Shown here piece by piece: positions 15,779 to 23,980 of a DNA stretch of 31,143 nucleotides; position 1 is the first letter of the stretch; each line of letters begins with the position of its first letter. The stretch spans positions 2,245 to 33,387 of the forward strand of contig CAJUDZ010000032.1 in NCBI GenBank assembly GCA_910584965.1. Direction: 5' to 3'. Position numbers and translations under genes: made by a program. Under the pieces are notes generated by a model. It saw only the letters and a list, made by a program, of their open reading frames with translations, made no database searches and was not told the origin of the DNA. This stretch comes from an uncultured Lachnospiraceae bacterium (GTDB lineage Bacteria > Bacillota > Clostridia > Lachnospirales > Lachnospiraceae).

Positions 15779-17053
15779 ATGCTGGTTTCCATTATAACAT
15801 CTGTCTATAACTGTCAGGATTACGCAGGAGAGATGCTGGAGAGTATTCTGAATCAGACTTATCAGGACTGGGAGTGCATTATCATAGATGATGCTTCTAC
15901 GGACCACACCTGGAACGTGATAAAGCAATATAACGATAAAAGAATCATTACAATACATAACAAACAGAATGAAGGGCTTACGCGAAATTTAAACAAAGGG
16001 ATTGCGCTTGCTAAGGGAAAATATCTTATTCGCATCGATGGAGACGACAAGGCCTTTCCGACAAGGCTTGAAAAACAGGTTGATTTTATGGAGAATCATC
16101 CGGAAGTTGTCGTTTCGGGCAGCTATATGCAGAATTTCGGGCAGAGATATGATACGGTCAAGGCTGTTTTGGACAACGACAGGCTGAGAGTCCATATGCT
16201 GTTTAACTCTGTTATGTATCATCCGACTTTTATTATCAGAAGAGAAATTTTAAATCAATATGATATCTGCTATGATGAAGATTTCCGGTTTGCGCAAGAT
16301 TATAATCTGCTATACCAGCTTATGCAGCATGGAGAACTGGCGAATATACCAGAACCACTGGTAAAGCGGCGTGTTCATGGAGATCAAATTGGGATGACAA
16401 GATATGAGCAGCAGCGAAAATGTGCGGATAATACCAGAAAGTTGATGCTGAAATTATTGGGAACAGCGCTGACAGAGCAGGAAGAAATGATCTGGCTTAA
16501 ATGGTGCGTTGATTGCACGTTCGGATGTACAGATGATGAACGGGAAACTATACAGGCCGTATTAAACCGGATAATGTATGCAAATCGAAAGACGGGATTA
16601 TTCAAGCAGGATATTTTAGAAAAATCATTGCGGGAAAGAATTCACCGTTCTTCTTCCATTCGAAAAGAAGACACGATAAAAGAAAAGGATAAATACCAGC
16701 GGTTGTTTCAGATGATGAACCAGTGGGTAAGAGTGAAGCAGGAAGGGAAAAATGTGGCGGAATATCTTGCCCGGAAAGGCTATAAGAAAATAGCGGTCTA
16801 TGGAATGGGCTGCGCCGGGGAAACACTATTCCATGAGCTGCTGAGTCAGGATATAGAAATAGCATATTTTATTGATCGGAATGCGGAGAATTTACATTCG
16901 GACATTCCCGTCGTTGCACCGGACAATATAACCGAAACGGTGGATTCCGTCATTGTCACGGCAATTACATTTTATGATGAAATCAAAGCGGTGTTAAGGG
17001 ACAAAACAGAAAGTCCGATCGTGTCGTTAGAAGAAATTGTATTTGATCTATGA
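15779..17053 (+). CDS. GT2 glycosyltransferase with C-terminal Rossmann-like module
   Basis: A 424-residue protein. The GT-A family 2 domain occupies ~1-230: LVSIITSVYNCQDYAGEMLE (2-21), IIIDDASTDHTW (34-45), the DxD-type IRIDGDDKAFPTR (84-96), and SGSYMQNFG then HPTFIIRREIL further on. A helical linker follows. Residues ~305-424 repeat the module of the gene just upstream: LFQMMNQWVRVKQEGKNVAE, KKIAVYGMGCAGETLFHEL, AYFIDRNAENLHSDIPV, VDSVIVTAITFYDEI, SPIVSLEEIVFDL. ATG 15779 has GGGAGAG 5 bases ahead and is preferred. A GTG at 15761 in the same frame overlaps the upstream stop. The adjacent stand-alone module and this fused copy suggest a duplication or a domain split. Confidence 0.88.
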   Translation: MLVSIITSVYNCQDYAGEMLESILNQTYQDWECIIIDDASTDHTWNVIKQYNDKRIITIHNKQNEGLTRNLNKGIALAKGKYLIRIDGDDKAFPTRLEKQVDFMENHPEVVVSGSYMQNFGQRYDTVKAVLDNDRLRVHMLFNSVMYHPTFIIRREILNQYDICYDEDFRFAQDYNLLYQLMQHGELANIPEPLVKRRVHGDQIGMTRYEQQRKCADNTRKLMLKLLGTALTEQEEMIWLKWCVDCTFGCTDDERETIQAVLNRIMYANRKTGLFKQDILEKSLRERIHRSSSIRKEDTIKEKDKYQRLFQMMNQWVRVKQEGKNVAEYLARKGYKKIAVYGMGCAGETLFHELLSQDIEIAYFIDRNAENLHSDIPVVAPDNITETVDSVIVTAITFYDEIKAVLRDKTESPIVSLEEIVFDL

Positions 17054-17077
17054 GGAAAAATAAAGGAGCCCAAAACC

Positions 17078-19867
17078 ATGCGAAATCTGTTATTCATTCA
17101 TCTTGAAAGCCTCAATTACACGACTTATCAGACGAATAAAAGATTATTTCCGACGCTTGGAAAATGGGAGGAAAAATCGGTTTCCTTTTCGCGGTATTTT
17201 TCCACAGCCACTTCCACGCTGATGGTCGTGTCCGATCTGGCTTATGGCGGGATACTGCAAAATGAGCCGTGCGACAGTATAGTCAGCGGACTGGATAAGT
17301 ATTGTTATCCGTCGTCTCTGCCGGATGATTTACGGCAAAACGGATACCGGGTCAGAATCATGGATTATCCCGCGATAGAAGGAAGCGATGTACCCAAAAG
17401 CAATGAAAGGCATTTTGTCGGCTTTCATGTGGAGATGGAGGAGATGCGGTCTTATGAGCAGTATATGAATGCGCTTGACGATGCAATGACTGCGGAAGAA
17501 CCTTTTGCGGTGTGGGCTTGCAACTTTATCGGAAATGTCAGCTATTATCAATATATGAAAGATACAACGGCGCAGTCGGGTTTTGAGCTGTGGGAAAGCG
17601 GATACATACATATGGACCGGTGCGTTGATGAGCTGTTGAAGATACTGGAAAAGAAATCTTTGCTGGAGACGACGACGGTAGTATTCTATGGAGATCACGG
17701 GGACGATTTCTTTTCTCATGGCAGACATCAGGGGCTTCTTCATGCGATCGAGCCCTATGCTTCCCTGATACATACGCCGTTTTGGATATATGATAACCGG
17801 CTTATGCCGGGGGAAACGGAGCGGTTGACCGATACTACCGACATACGCCGGATTGTGGAGAAATTATTGATCATGGAAGAAGGAAATGCTCTCAAATACC
17901 GGATGGAAGACCTGGGATTGGAAGCCAGAAAGTATTCGTTGTCGAGGAACGCTTATGCGGCGCAGAGAGTACGGGAACGTTCTTTCCATAAAGGATACAG
18001 CCTGACCGATGGAAGGTATTTGCTGTTGGCGGGAGGCGGTGGAATGGAGCTGTACCATATGGATATGGATGCGGCCTGTCAGCATAACCTGCTAGATTAT
18101 TTTGACTTTCAGGAAGGCATACTGTTGCTCAACAAAGCGGCTTACAGCAGAATGAAATTTCATATTAAGAGCGTATTGGACCAAAGGGCCCTGTCCCATA
18201 TAGAACATATTTTTTATGATTTCAGAGAATGGCTGTTACAGGAAACGGAGCGCATTTACCGATATGCGGACAGCCCGGACTGTCATTTGGAAATCGATTT
18301 CGAAAAGATTCACTATGGATGGGAAGAGAGGGAAAGAAGGGCACAGGTGGACGCATCTGGGAAAAATGTGATTGCGGAAACAGTCAATCGCCTGCTAAAC
18401 TGTGCACAAATTAATAAAATGACAGTATACGGCGATACGGAAGACGAGCTTTCCGGCATATATCCGGCGGTACAGCAGTATAGACGTCAGGATTTGGAAA
18501 AGGAGACAACATGTGAAGTAGTCTATATTTCGCTGCATCGCCTGGAGGAGCTTTTCGAAATAAAGGACTGGATTGGCAGACACCGGGAAGACACGACGAT
18601 ATTTGTTTATGTGAAAGCGCCTGGGGACAGGGATGCGGAACTGGAAAAGACGTTTGGTCTTTTTCAAAAATTCCGCAATGAAACGCTGTTGAAAGGAACG
18701 CTTTACTTTGCGGGCCGGATTTTTGAGTATCCTGATTCTGTCACCGTACCGGAAAGCTTTAAGGTGCTGGCGGTTATGCACTTTTATAATGAGGCGGATA
18801 TTTTGGAAAGGACGATTGCTTATCTGTTGTCGCAGGGAACGGATATTTATCTGGTGGATAACTGGTCGGAAGATGGAAGTTATGAAATCGCGCAGCAGTA
18901 CCGGGAAAGCTTTCCCGACCGTATTTTTCTGGAGCGGTTCCCGGAGGCGGGAGGAAGTCCGTATTATGACTGGTATCATCAGCTGGAGCGCACGGAAGAG
19001 ATTGCCGGGGAAACGGATTACGACTGGTACATACATTATGACGCCGATGAAATGCGGATTGGACCGTGGACGGGCAGGAATCTCAGGGAAAGCCTTTACT
19101 ATGCCGGCCTGCTTGGATTTAATGCCGTTGACAATCTTGTAATTGACTTTAAGCTGACCGGGGATGATGACCGCAATATTTTCATGAGCGATACTTACTT
19201 TGCCTTCCGGCATGCGGCGGCGGATTTCCGGCACAGAAAGACATGGAGAAAAACCAAGAATGTGGATCTGAAAAAGACAGGCGGACATATCGCCCAGATA
19301 GAAAAGCCGAAGATTTTTCCGCTGAAAATACTGAACAGGCACTATCCGCTGAGAAATATGGAACAGGCATACAGAAAGGTATTTACGGACAGACTGCCCA
19401 GATTTGAAAAGGAAAATAAAGAACGCGGCTGGCATGGACATTACAGAAATGTTGTTGATAGGAAAGATTTACTCGCCGACAGAAACGGTCTGATTCTGTG
19501 GGATGATACCGTTCGGGAACGATATTATGCTTCTCTGTTTCTGGGATGCGGCATAGAGGTATATGACAGAGAAGAGTTCGATGTTTACAGGAAGTATCTG
19601 GAAGGAAAGAAAATAGTGCTTTACGGCGCTGGAAATTATGGGAAATATTTCTGTGAAGAGATGGCGGGATGTGCAGAAATTATCGCATGGACGGATAGGG
19701 ATTGGATCCATCTCCCATGGTTTTGCTGTATGGAAATTCGATCGGCGGAGGAGATAAAACATCTGGAGTTTGATGCGGTGTTTATTGCGATCGCCCAAAA
19801 CAGTGTGAAACAGGAAGTTAGGAAGATGTTGGTACAAATGGGAGTTCCCAAAGAAAAGATTTACTGA
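17078..19867 (+). CDS. Three-part fusion: sulfatase/LTA-synthase-fold, GT2 and Rossmann-like module
   Basis: A 929-residue protein. Residues 1-~270 have the alkaline-phosphatase/sulfatase fold: metal glutamate in FIHLESLNY (Glu10), a Thr/Ser-rich nucleophile region FSTATSTLMV (41-50) in place of the sulfatase C/S-x-P-S-R, metal residues in FYGDHGDDFFSHGRHQ (Asp206, His207, His214). This argues for phosphoryl or phospho-alcohol transfer or hydrolysis rather than sulfate-ester cleavage. Residues ~280-555 are of unclear fold. Residues ~561-790 are a GT2-like domain (VLAVMHFYNEADILERTIAY, LVDNWSEDGS, WYIHYDADEM). Residues ~844-929 are the module KKIVLYGAGNYGKYFCEEM. There is no membrane span, unlike LtaS or EptA, so it should act in the cytosol. 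RBS AAGGAG precedes ATG 17078. GC-richer than genes upstream. Confidence 0.82.
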   Translation: MRNLLFIHLESLNYTTYQTNKRLFPTLGKWEEKSVSFSRYFSTATSTLMVVSDLAYGGILQNEPCDSIVSGLDKYCYPSSLPDDLRQNGYRVRIMDYPAIEGSDVPKSNERHFVGFHVEMEEMRSYEQYMNALDDAMTAEEPFAVWACNFIGNVSYYQYMKDTTAQSGFELWESGYIHMDRCVDELLKILEKKSLLETTTVVFYGDHGDDFFSHGRHQGLLHAIEPYASLIHTPFWIYDNRLMPGETERLTDTTDIRRIVEKLLIMEEGNALKYRMEDLGLEARKYSLSRNAYAAQRVRERSFHKGYSLTDGRYLLLAGGGGMELYHMDMDAACQHNLLDYFDFQEGILLLNKAAYSRMKFHIKSVLDQRALSHIEHIFYDFREWLLQETERIYRYADSPDCHLEIDFEKIHYGWEERERRAQVDASGKNVIAETVNRLLNCAQINKMTVYGDTEDELSGIYPAVQQYRRQDLEKETTCEVVYISLHRLEELFEIKDWIGRHREDTTIFVYVKAPGDRDAELEKTFGLFQKFRNETLLKGTLYFAGRIFEYPDSVTVPESFKVLAVMHFYNEADILERTIAYLLSQGTDIYLVDNWSEDGSYEIAQQYRESFPDRIFLERFPEAGGSPYYDWYHQLERTEEIAGETDYDWYIHYDADEMRIGPWTGRNLRESLYYAGLLGFNAVDNLVIDFKLTGDDDRNIFMSDTYFAFRHAAADFRHRKTWRKTKNVDLKKTGGHIAQIEKPKIFPLKILNRHYPLRNMEQAYRKVFTDRLPRFEKENKERGWHGHYRNVVDRKDLLADRNGLILWDDTVRERYYASLFLGCGIEVYDREEFDVYRKYLEGKKIVLYGAGNYGKYFCEEMAGCAEIIAWTDRDWIHLPWFCCMEIRSAEEIKHLEFDAVFIAIAQNSVKQEVRKMLVQMGVPKEKIY

Positions 19868-19906
19868 GAAAACGAGCGGGGACCGGGAAGGGCATGGGTG
19901 GTTTGA

Positions 19907-21721
19907 ATGCAAGCAATTATTCTGGCGGCGGGAATGGGAAAGAGGCTGAAAGACCTGACGCGGGACAATACGAAATGTATGGTGAAAGTAAATAACGTGA
20001 CGCTGATTGACAGGATGCTTCATCAGCTGGAAGCCCTGCATTTGTCCGGAATCGTGATCGTAGTGGGATATCAGGGACAGAAACTGATCGATTACATACA
20101 ATCATTAGATATCCGCACGCCGATTTCGTATGTCAGCAATCCGGTCTATGATAAGACGAATAATATTTATTCGCTGATGCTGGCCAAAGAGTATTTGTTA
20201 AAAGAAGACACGATACTGCTGGAATCGGATCTCATTTTTGAAGACAGCGTTCTGCAGGCTTTGATGGAAGACGAGAGGGAGACGCTTGCACTGGTGGACA
20301 AGTATGAAAGCTGGATGGACGGAACCTGTATTAAGATCAACGAAGACGATACGATCGAGGCCTTTATTCCGGGGAAAAAATTCGTCTTTGAAGATATCCC
20401 TGAATATTATAAGACGGTAAATATCTACAAATTCAGCAGACACTTTTCGGAAACCCATTATGTTCCGTTTCTGGAGGCATATTCTTCCGCGCTGGGCAAC
20501 AATGAATACTACGAGCAGGTGCTGCGGGTCATAGCGATGTTGGATGAACCGGAGATTAAGGCAAAGAAACTGGAAGGGCAGTTATGGTATGAGATCGATG
20601 ATATACAGGATCTGGACATCGCATCGTCCATGTTTTCTCCGGACGATGACGAAAAAGTATCCTTAATCAGGGCCCGTTACGGAGGCTATTGGAGATATCC
20701 GAAACTGCTGGATTTCTGTTATCTGGTGAACCCTTATTATCCGCCGCGGAAACTGATGGATGAAATAAAGGCGAACTTCGAAACACTTCTGACCCAGTAC
20801 CCGTCGGGGATGGAAGTAAATTGCCTGCTGGCATCCAAAAATTTCGGCGTCAGAAAAGAACATATTCTGGTCGGGAACGGGGCGGCCGAACTGATCAGAT
20901 GCCTGATGGAGGAGATCAGCGGAAAAGCGGGATTTATACGGCCTACTTTTGAGGAATATCCAAACCGTTATGATGCCGGACAGCGCATTGTTTTTACGCC
21001 CCCGAATGATGACTTTTCCTATACGGCGGATGATCTGATGCGGTATTTTGGGGACAGGGAAATCGATACGCTGATTCTGATCAATCCCGATAATCCAAGC
21101 GGCAATTACCTTACCCAAAAAGAAGTTCTCAGACTGGCAGCCTGGTGCGCCGACAGAAAAATACGTCTGGCTGTGGATGAATCCTTTGTGGATTTTGCAC
21201 AGGAAGAGAACGCTTCCCTGATTTCGGAAGAGATAATCAACCGTTTTCCGGAGCTGATCGTGGTGAAATCCATATCCAAATCCTATGGCGTGCCGGGAAT
21301 CCGGCTGGGCATTCTTGTTTCATCAGATGAACGTCTGATAGGCAGGCTGAAGAAGAAAGCGTCTATCTGGAATATTAATTCGGTTTGCGAATTTTATATG
21401 CAGATCGAAGAGAAATACAGGAAAGATTACGAAGAATCCCTGTCGCGGATTAAAGAATCCCGCAGAAAATTTGCGGCGTCTCTTGGCGGCATAAAGGCGC
21501 TACGAGTCATTCCGTCCCAGGCCAATTATATTATGGCGGAGATCGTGAACGGGATGACTGCAAAAGAACTGACCAGGCGTCTGCTGATCGGGCACAATCT
21601 TTTTATAAAAGATCTGTCCGGTAAGATACCGGATGGAGAACGGCAGTATATCCGGCTGGCGGTGAGAACGGAAGAAGACAACCGGAAACTGGTTGGTGCG
21701 CTTTGTGCAATACTGGAATGA
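19907..21721 (+). CDS. Fusion of LicC-like nucleotidyltransferase and HisC/CobD-like PLP enzyme
   Basis: A 604-residue bifunctional protein. Residues 1-~235 are a nucleotidyltransferase of the phosphocholine/phosphonate cytidylyltransferase type: IILAAGMGKRLKDLT (4-18), Lys24, LLESDLIFED and YYKTVNIYKF. From ~245 on there is a class I/II PLP fold as in HisC and CobD: GGYWRYPKLLDFCYLVNPYY, HILVGNGAAELIRCLM, NPDNPSG at 393-399, VDESFVDF, and the PLP lysine Lys458 in KSISKSYGVPGIRLG. CobD relatives decarboxylate threonine- or serine-phosphate, and HisC relatives transaminate. A coherent reading is synthesis of an amino-alcohol phosphate such as ethanolamine phosphate and its activation to a CDP form (inference). 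A parallel fusion is known for 2-aminoethylphosphonate, but no PEP mutase is present here. Confidence 0.83.
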   Translation: MQAIILAAGMGKRLKDLTRDNTKCMVKVNNVTLIDRMLHQLEALHLSGIVIVVGYQGQKLIDYIQSLDIRTPISYVSNPVYDKTNNIYSLMLAKEYLLKEDTILLESDLIFEDSVLQALMEDERETLALVDKYESWMDGTCIKINEDDTIEAFIPGKKFVFEDIPEYYKTVNIYKFSRHFSETHYVPFLEAYSSALGNNEYYEQVLRVIAMLDEPEIKAKKLEGQLWYEIDDIQDLDIASSMFSPDDDEKVSLIRARYGGYWRYPKLLDFCYLVNPYYPPRKLMDEIKANFETLLTQYPSGMEVNCLLASKNFGVRKEHILVGNGAAELIRCLMEEISGKAGFIRPTFEEYPNRYDAGQRIVFTPPNDDFSYTADDLMRYFGDREIDTLILINPDNPSGNYLTQKEVLRLAAWCADRKIRLAVDESFVDFAQEENASLISEEIINRFPELIVVKSISKSYGVPGIRLGILVSSDERLIGRLKKKASIWNINSVCEFYMQIEEKYRKDYEESLSRIKESRRKFAASLGGIKALRVIPSQANYIMAEIVNGMTAKELTRRLLIGHNLFIKDLSGKIPDGERQYIRLAVRTEEDNRKLVGALCAILE

Positions 21722-21823
21722 CGGAACGGATATGACGGAGGAAAAAATAACCCTGCAGGAAAAAGATGCGGCTGTCAGACGAAAACGGCTGGTGGATACA
21801 GGGCTTTAGAAAGAAGGGATTTC

Positions 21824-22621
21824 GTGAGAATAACTGTGATCGGCGGCGGAAGCATAGGCACCCTGATGGCAGCCGAGATGTTGAAAAAAGGGCATAAGGT
21901 AACGATCTATACTTCGAGGCCGGACGAATGGAAGAACGAAATCACGGTTCTTTTGCCGACAGATAAAGTACTGTTCAGGACGGCGGTGTACCGGGTGACG
22001 GACAGCATGGAAGAGGCGCTTTACATGGCGGAACTCGTTTTCATCACGATGCCTGCCCAGTTATTCCGGAAACTGTCTCCGAAGATGGAACCGTATGTGC
22101 TGCCGGGAATGAGAGTCGGCATGGTTCCGGGAAGCGGCGGGGCAGAGTTTGCCTTCAGGAATCTTCTCGGAAAAGGATGTGTTTTATTCGGCTTTCAGAG
22201 GGTGCACAGCATTGCGCGTATAAAAGAATATGGAAAATCCGTTTACATGCTGGGAAGGAAAAGCGAAATTTATATCGGCGCCATACCGGCAGACAGCACT
22301 GGAGAGCTTTGTCCTGTTATGGAATCATTGTTTGAACTGCCGTGTATGGCGCTGGCCAATTATCTGTGTGTTACCCTGACGCCGTCGAATCCGATTCTGC
22401 ATACGGCGCGTTTATACAGTATGTTTCGGGAGTATGAGGAGGGAATTGTATATCCCCGGAATTACCTGTTTTATGAGGAGTGGGATGACGAGGCTTCACG
22501 GACCTTGTTTGACTGCGATCATGAACTGCAGAATCTATGCGCCGCCATTCCGATGGAGCTGGTAAGCGTTAAGTCTCTGCGGGAACATTATGAGAGCAGT
22601 TCCGTTTCCGCAATGACGTAG
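21824..22621 (+). CDS. Opine dehydrogenase, N-terminal fragment (translated part)
   Basis: The 265-residue portion before the TAG contains the complete NAD(P)-binding Rossmann half and the start of the C-terminal domain with the catalytic His193, but it lacks the Arg/Asp pair and the last helices. On its own it could be mistaken for a ketopantoate-reductase-like oxidoreductase because of the GGGSIG loop and the FITMPAQLFRKL stretch. I regard it as a truncated gene product rather than a distinct enzyme. It could still fold as a dinucleotide-binding domain. Confidence 0.7.
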   Translation: MRITVIGGGSIGTLMAAEMLKKGHKVTIYTSRPDEWKNEITVLLPTDKVLFRTAVYRVTDSMEEALYMAELVFITMPAQLFRKLSPKMEPYVLPGMRVGMVPGSGGAEFAFRNLLGKGCVLFGFQRVHSIARIKEYGKSVYMLGRKSEIYIGAIPADSTGELCPVMESLFELPCMALANYLCVTLTPSNPILHTARLYSMFREYEEGIVYPRNYLFYEEWDDEASRTLFDCDHELQNLCAAIPMELVSVKSLREHYESSSVSAMT

Positions 22622-22663
22622 AAGATTCGGAGCATTCAGGCTTTTAAAGGACTGACTTCACCG

Positions 22664-22891
22664 ATGAAAAGAATACCGGAAGGATGGATACCGGATTTTG
22701 AATCAAGATACTTTACGGCCGACTTTGCGTACGGCCTGAAGGTTATCAGAGATACTGCAGATTTGTTTGGCGTGCCGACGCCCGATATTGACAGCGTGTG
22801 GCGCTGGTATGAACGCGTAAATCCTGAAAATGCGGCCGGTTCGTTTCGGACGGATATCAACAGGGATGATTTTGTAAAATTATACGGTTGA
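22664..22891 (+). CDS. Opine dehydrogenase, C-terminal fragment
   Basis: A 75-residue open frame in the same frame as the upstream fragment, beginning at ATG 22664, which lies within the conserved SPMKR stretch rather than at a natural gene start. No Shine-Dalgarno of note precedes it. It holds the SRYFTAD catalytic Arg/Asp segment and the terminal helix region TPDIDSVWRWYERV. Separate expression is unlikely. It is best annotated as the tail of the interrupted gene. Confidence 0.55.
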   Translation: MKRIPEGWIPDFESRYFTADFAYGLKVIRDTADLFGVPTPDIDSVWRWYERVNPENAAGSFRTDINRDDFVKLYG

Positions 22892-22953
22892 TCACTTTTT
22901 GCTTCAGAGGTAATTGCTGTAAATAAATTAATTTCATGCAGAGGGAATCCACT

Positions 22954-23955
22954 ATGCGGACACATCCGATAGACATTGTCCTTCCCTGGGTTGACGGAAA
23001 TGACCCGGTGTGGAGAGCTGAGAAAAATGAATACGATGCGGCGGGCAGCATATCCGACGTCCGCTATGAATCATGGGACAATCTGCAATATGCTTTTCGG
23101 GGAATCGAAAAGTATATGCCCTGGGTCCATAAAGTATTTTTTGTTACATGGGGACACTTGCCGGCGTGGCTTAATACCGCCTGCGAAAAACTTGTAATAG
23201 TCAGACACAGTGATTATATTCCGCAGAAATATCTGCCGACATTCAATTCCAATGTAATTGAGATGAATTATTTTCGGATAGAGGCGTTGAGCGAAAATTT
23301 TATCCTGTTTAATGATGACCTGTTTCCGCTTAGACCGATTCCGGAAGAATATTATTTTCAGGACAATATGCCATGCGCGGAGGCAGTAGAGACGCATTTC
23401 ATCCTGAAAGCGGACAAAGGAATGGATCTACAGATGAATTATGCCTGTGTAAATAATATGGTGCTGATCAACAGGCATTTCGATAAGCGCAGGGTGGTAC
23501 GGGAAAACTACGATAAATGGTTTCATCCGGTGTACGGAAAGCGGCTGGAACAGAACGTTAATTTGTCTTACTGGAATCATTTTGAGTCTTTTGTGTACCC
23601 GCATGAAGCAATGCCCATGAAAAAGTCAGTATTAAAGGAAATCTGGGAGAAAGAGCCGGAAATTCTGGATGCGGCTTCGCGCAATAAGTTTCGCGCCTGT
23701 TCCGATATCACGCAGCGCCTGATTACCATGTGGCAGATCTGTACAGGCCGTTTTACGCCGCATAAATTCGAAGGAAAACTATATCTGGTGGATGAAAATA
23801 ACTGCCGGGAGGCGGCGGAAGCGGTCAGGAAACGGAGTTGTCCGGTCATCAGTTTAAATGAGATGAGTACGGAACATTTTGACCGGGTGAAATCCGAGAT
23901 AAATCTTGCGCTTGGGGAGATTTTGCCGGAGAAGTCGGATTTTGAACGGTGTTGA
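22954..23955 (+). CDS. Stealth-family sugar-phosphate transferase
   Basis: A 333-residue protein of the Stealth family (sugar-1-phosphate transferases of capsules, related to GlcNAc-1-phosphotransferase). CR1 is IDIVLPWVDGNDPVWRAE (6-23). CR2 follows with SWDNLQYAFRGIEKYMPWVH, FFVTWGHLPAWLN, SDYIPQKYLPTFNSNVIE and LSENFILFNDDLFPLRPI. CR3 and CR4-like parts are seen in FHPVYGKRL, NHFESFVYPHEAMPMKKS and FRACSDITQRLITMWQICTG. It should form a phosphodiester link between sugars using an NDP-sugar, in the cytoplasm. ATG 22954 is chosen because GAGGGA lies 8 bases upstream. An in-frame ATG at 22936 has no ribosome site. It is the first intact gene after the broken opine dehydrogenase. Confidence 0.88.
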   Translation: MRTHPIDIVLPWVDGNDPVWRAEKNEYDAAGSISDVRYESWDNLQYAFRGIEKYMPWVHKVFFVTWGHLPAWLNTACEKLVIVRHSDYIPQKYLPTFNSNVIEMNYFRIEALSENFILFNDDLFPLRPIPEEYYFQDNMPCAEAVETHFILKADKGMDLQMNYACVNNMVLINRHFDKRRVVRENYDKWFHPVYGKRLEQNVNLSYWNHFESFVYPHEAMPMKKSVLKEIWEKEPEILDAASRNKFRACSDITQRLITMWQICTGRFTPHKFEGKLYLVDENNCREAAEAVRKRSCPVISLNEMSTEHFDRVKSEINLALGEILPEKSDFERC

Positions 23956-23980
23956 CAGATAAAGACGGGGGAGAACAGAA

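Larger units (their letters stand above)
21824..22891 (+). pseudogene. NAD/NADP octopine/nopaline (opine) dehydrogenase, interrupted by in-frame TAG
   Basis: Reading from GTG 21824 (AGAAGGG 5 bases upstream) gives 265 residues, then TAG at 22619-22621, then the same frame continues to TGA at 22889-22891. Read through, it is a 355-codon opine dehydrogenase, a normal family length. The dinucleotide loop is VIGGGSIGTLMA (5-16) and the catalytic His is in NPILHTARLY (His193). After the stop come IRSIQAFKGLTSPMKR, WIPDFESRYFTADFAYGL and TPDIDSVWRWYERV. The Arg and Asp of SRYFTAD (codons 295 and 300) fit the spacing of the catalytic Arg and Asp known for this family, so the 265-residue product should be inactive. 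The stop sits where I would expect Glu (GAG to TAG is one base). The family joins the amino group of an amino acid or amine to a 2-oxo acid. Confidence 0.85.

Noticed and set aside
18395..19441. 348-codon open frame on the minus strand
   Set aside because: It lies wholly within the GT2-like part of the 929-residue fusion gene, which has clear motifs. Its translation is rich in Arg, Ile and Phe without any family pattern and no ribosome site, as expected for a shadow frame.
21732..21809. 25-codon frame in the 102-base gap before the opine dehydrogenase
   Set aside because: It has an ATG and TAG but no good ribosome site, and its peptide shows no leader-type feature such as runs of one amino acid. 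It could be noise or a remnant.
22619..22621. TAG read as pyrrolysine or a reassigned codon
   Set aside because: Other genes here, at 2624-2626 and 25523-25525, use TAG as their normal stop, and no pyrrolysine genes or context are visible. A nonsense mutation is simpler.
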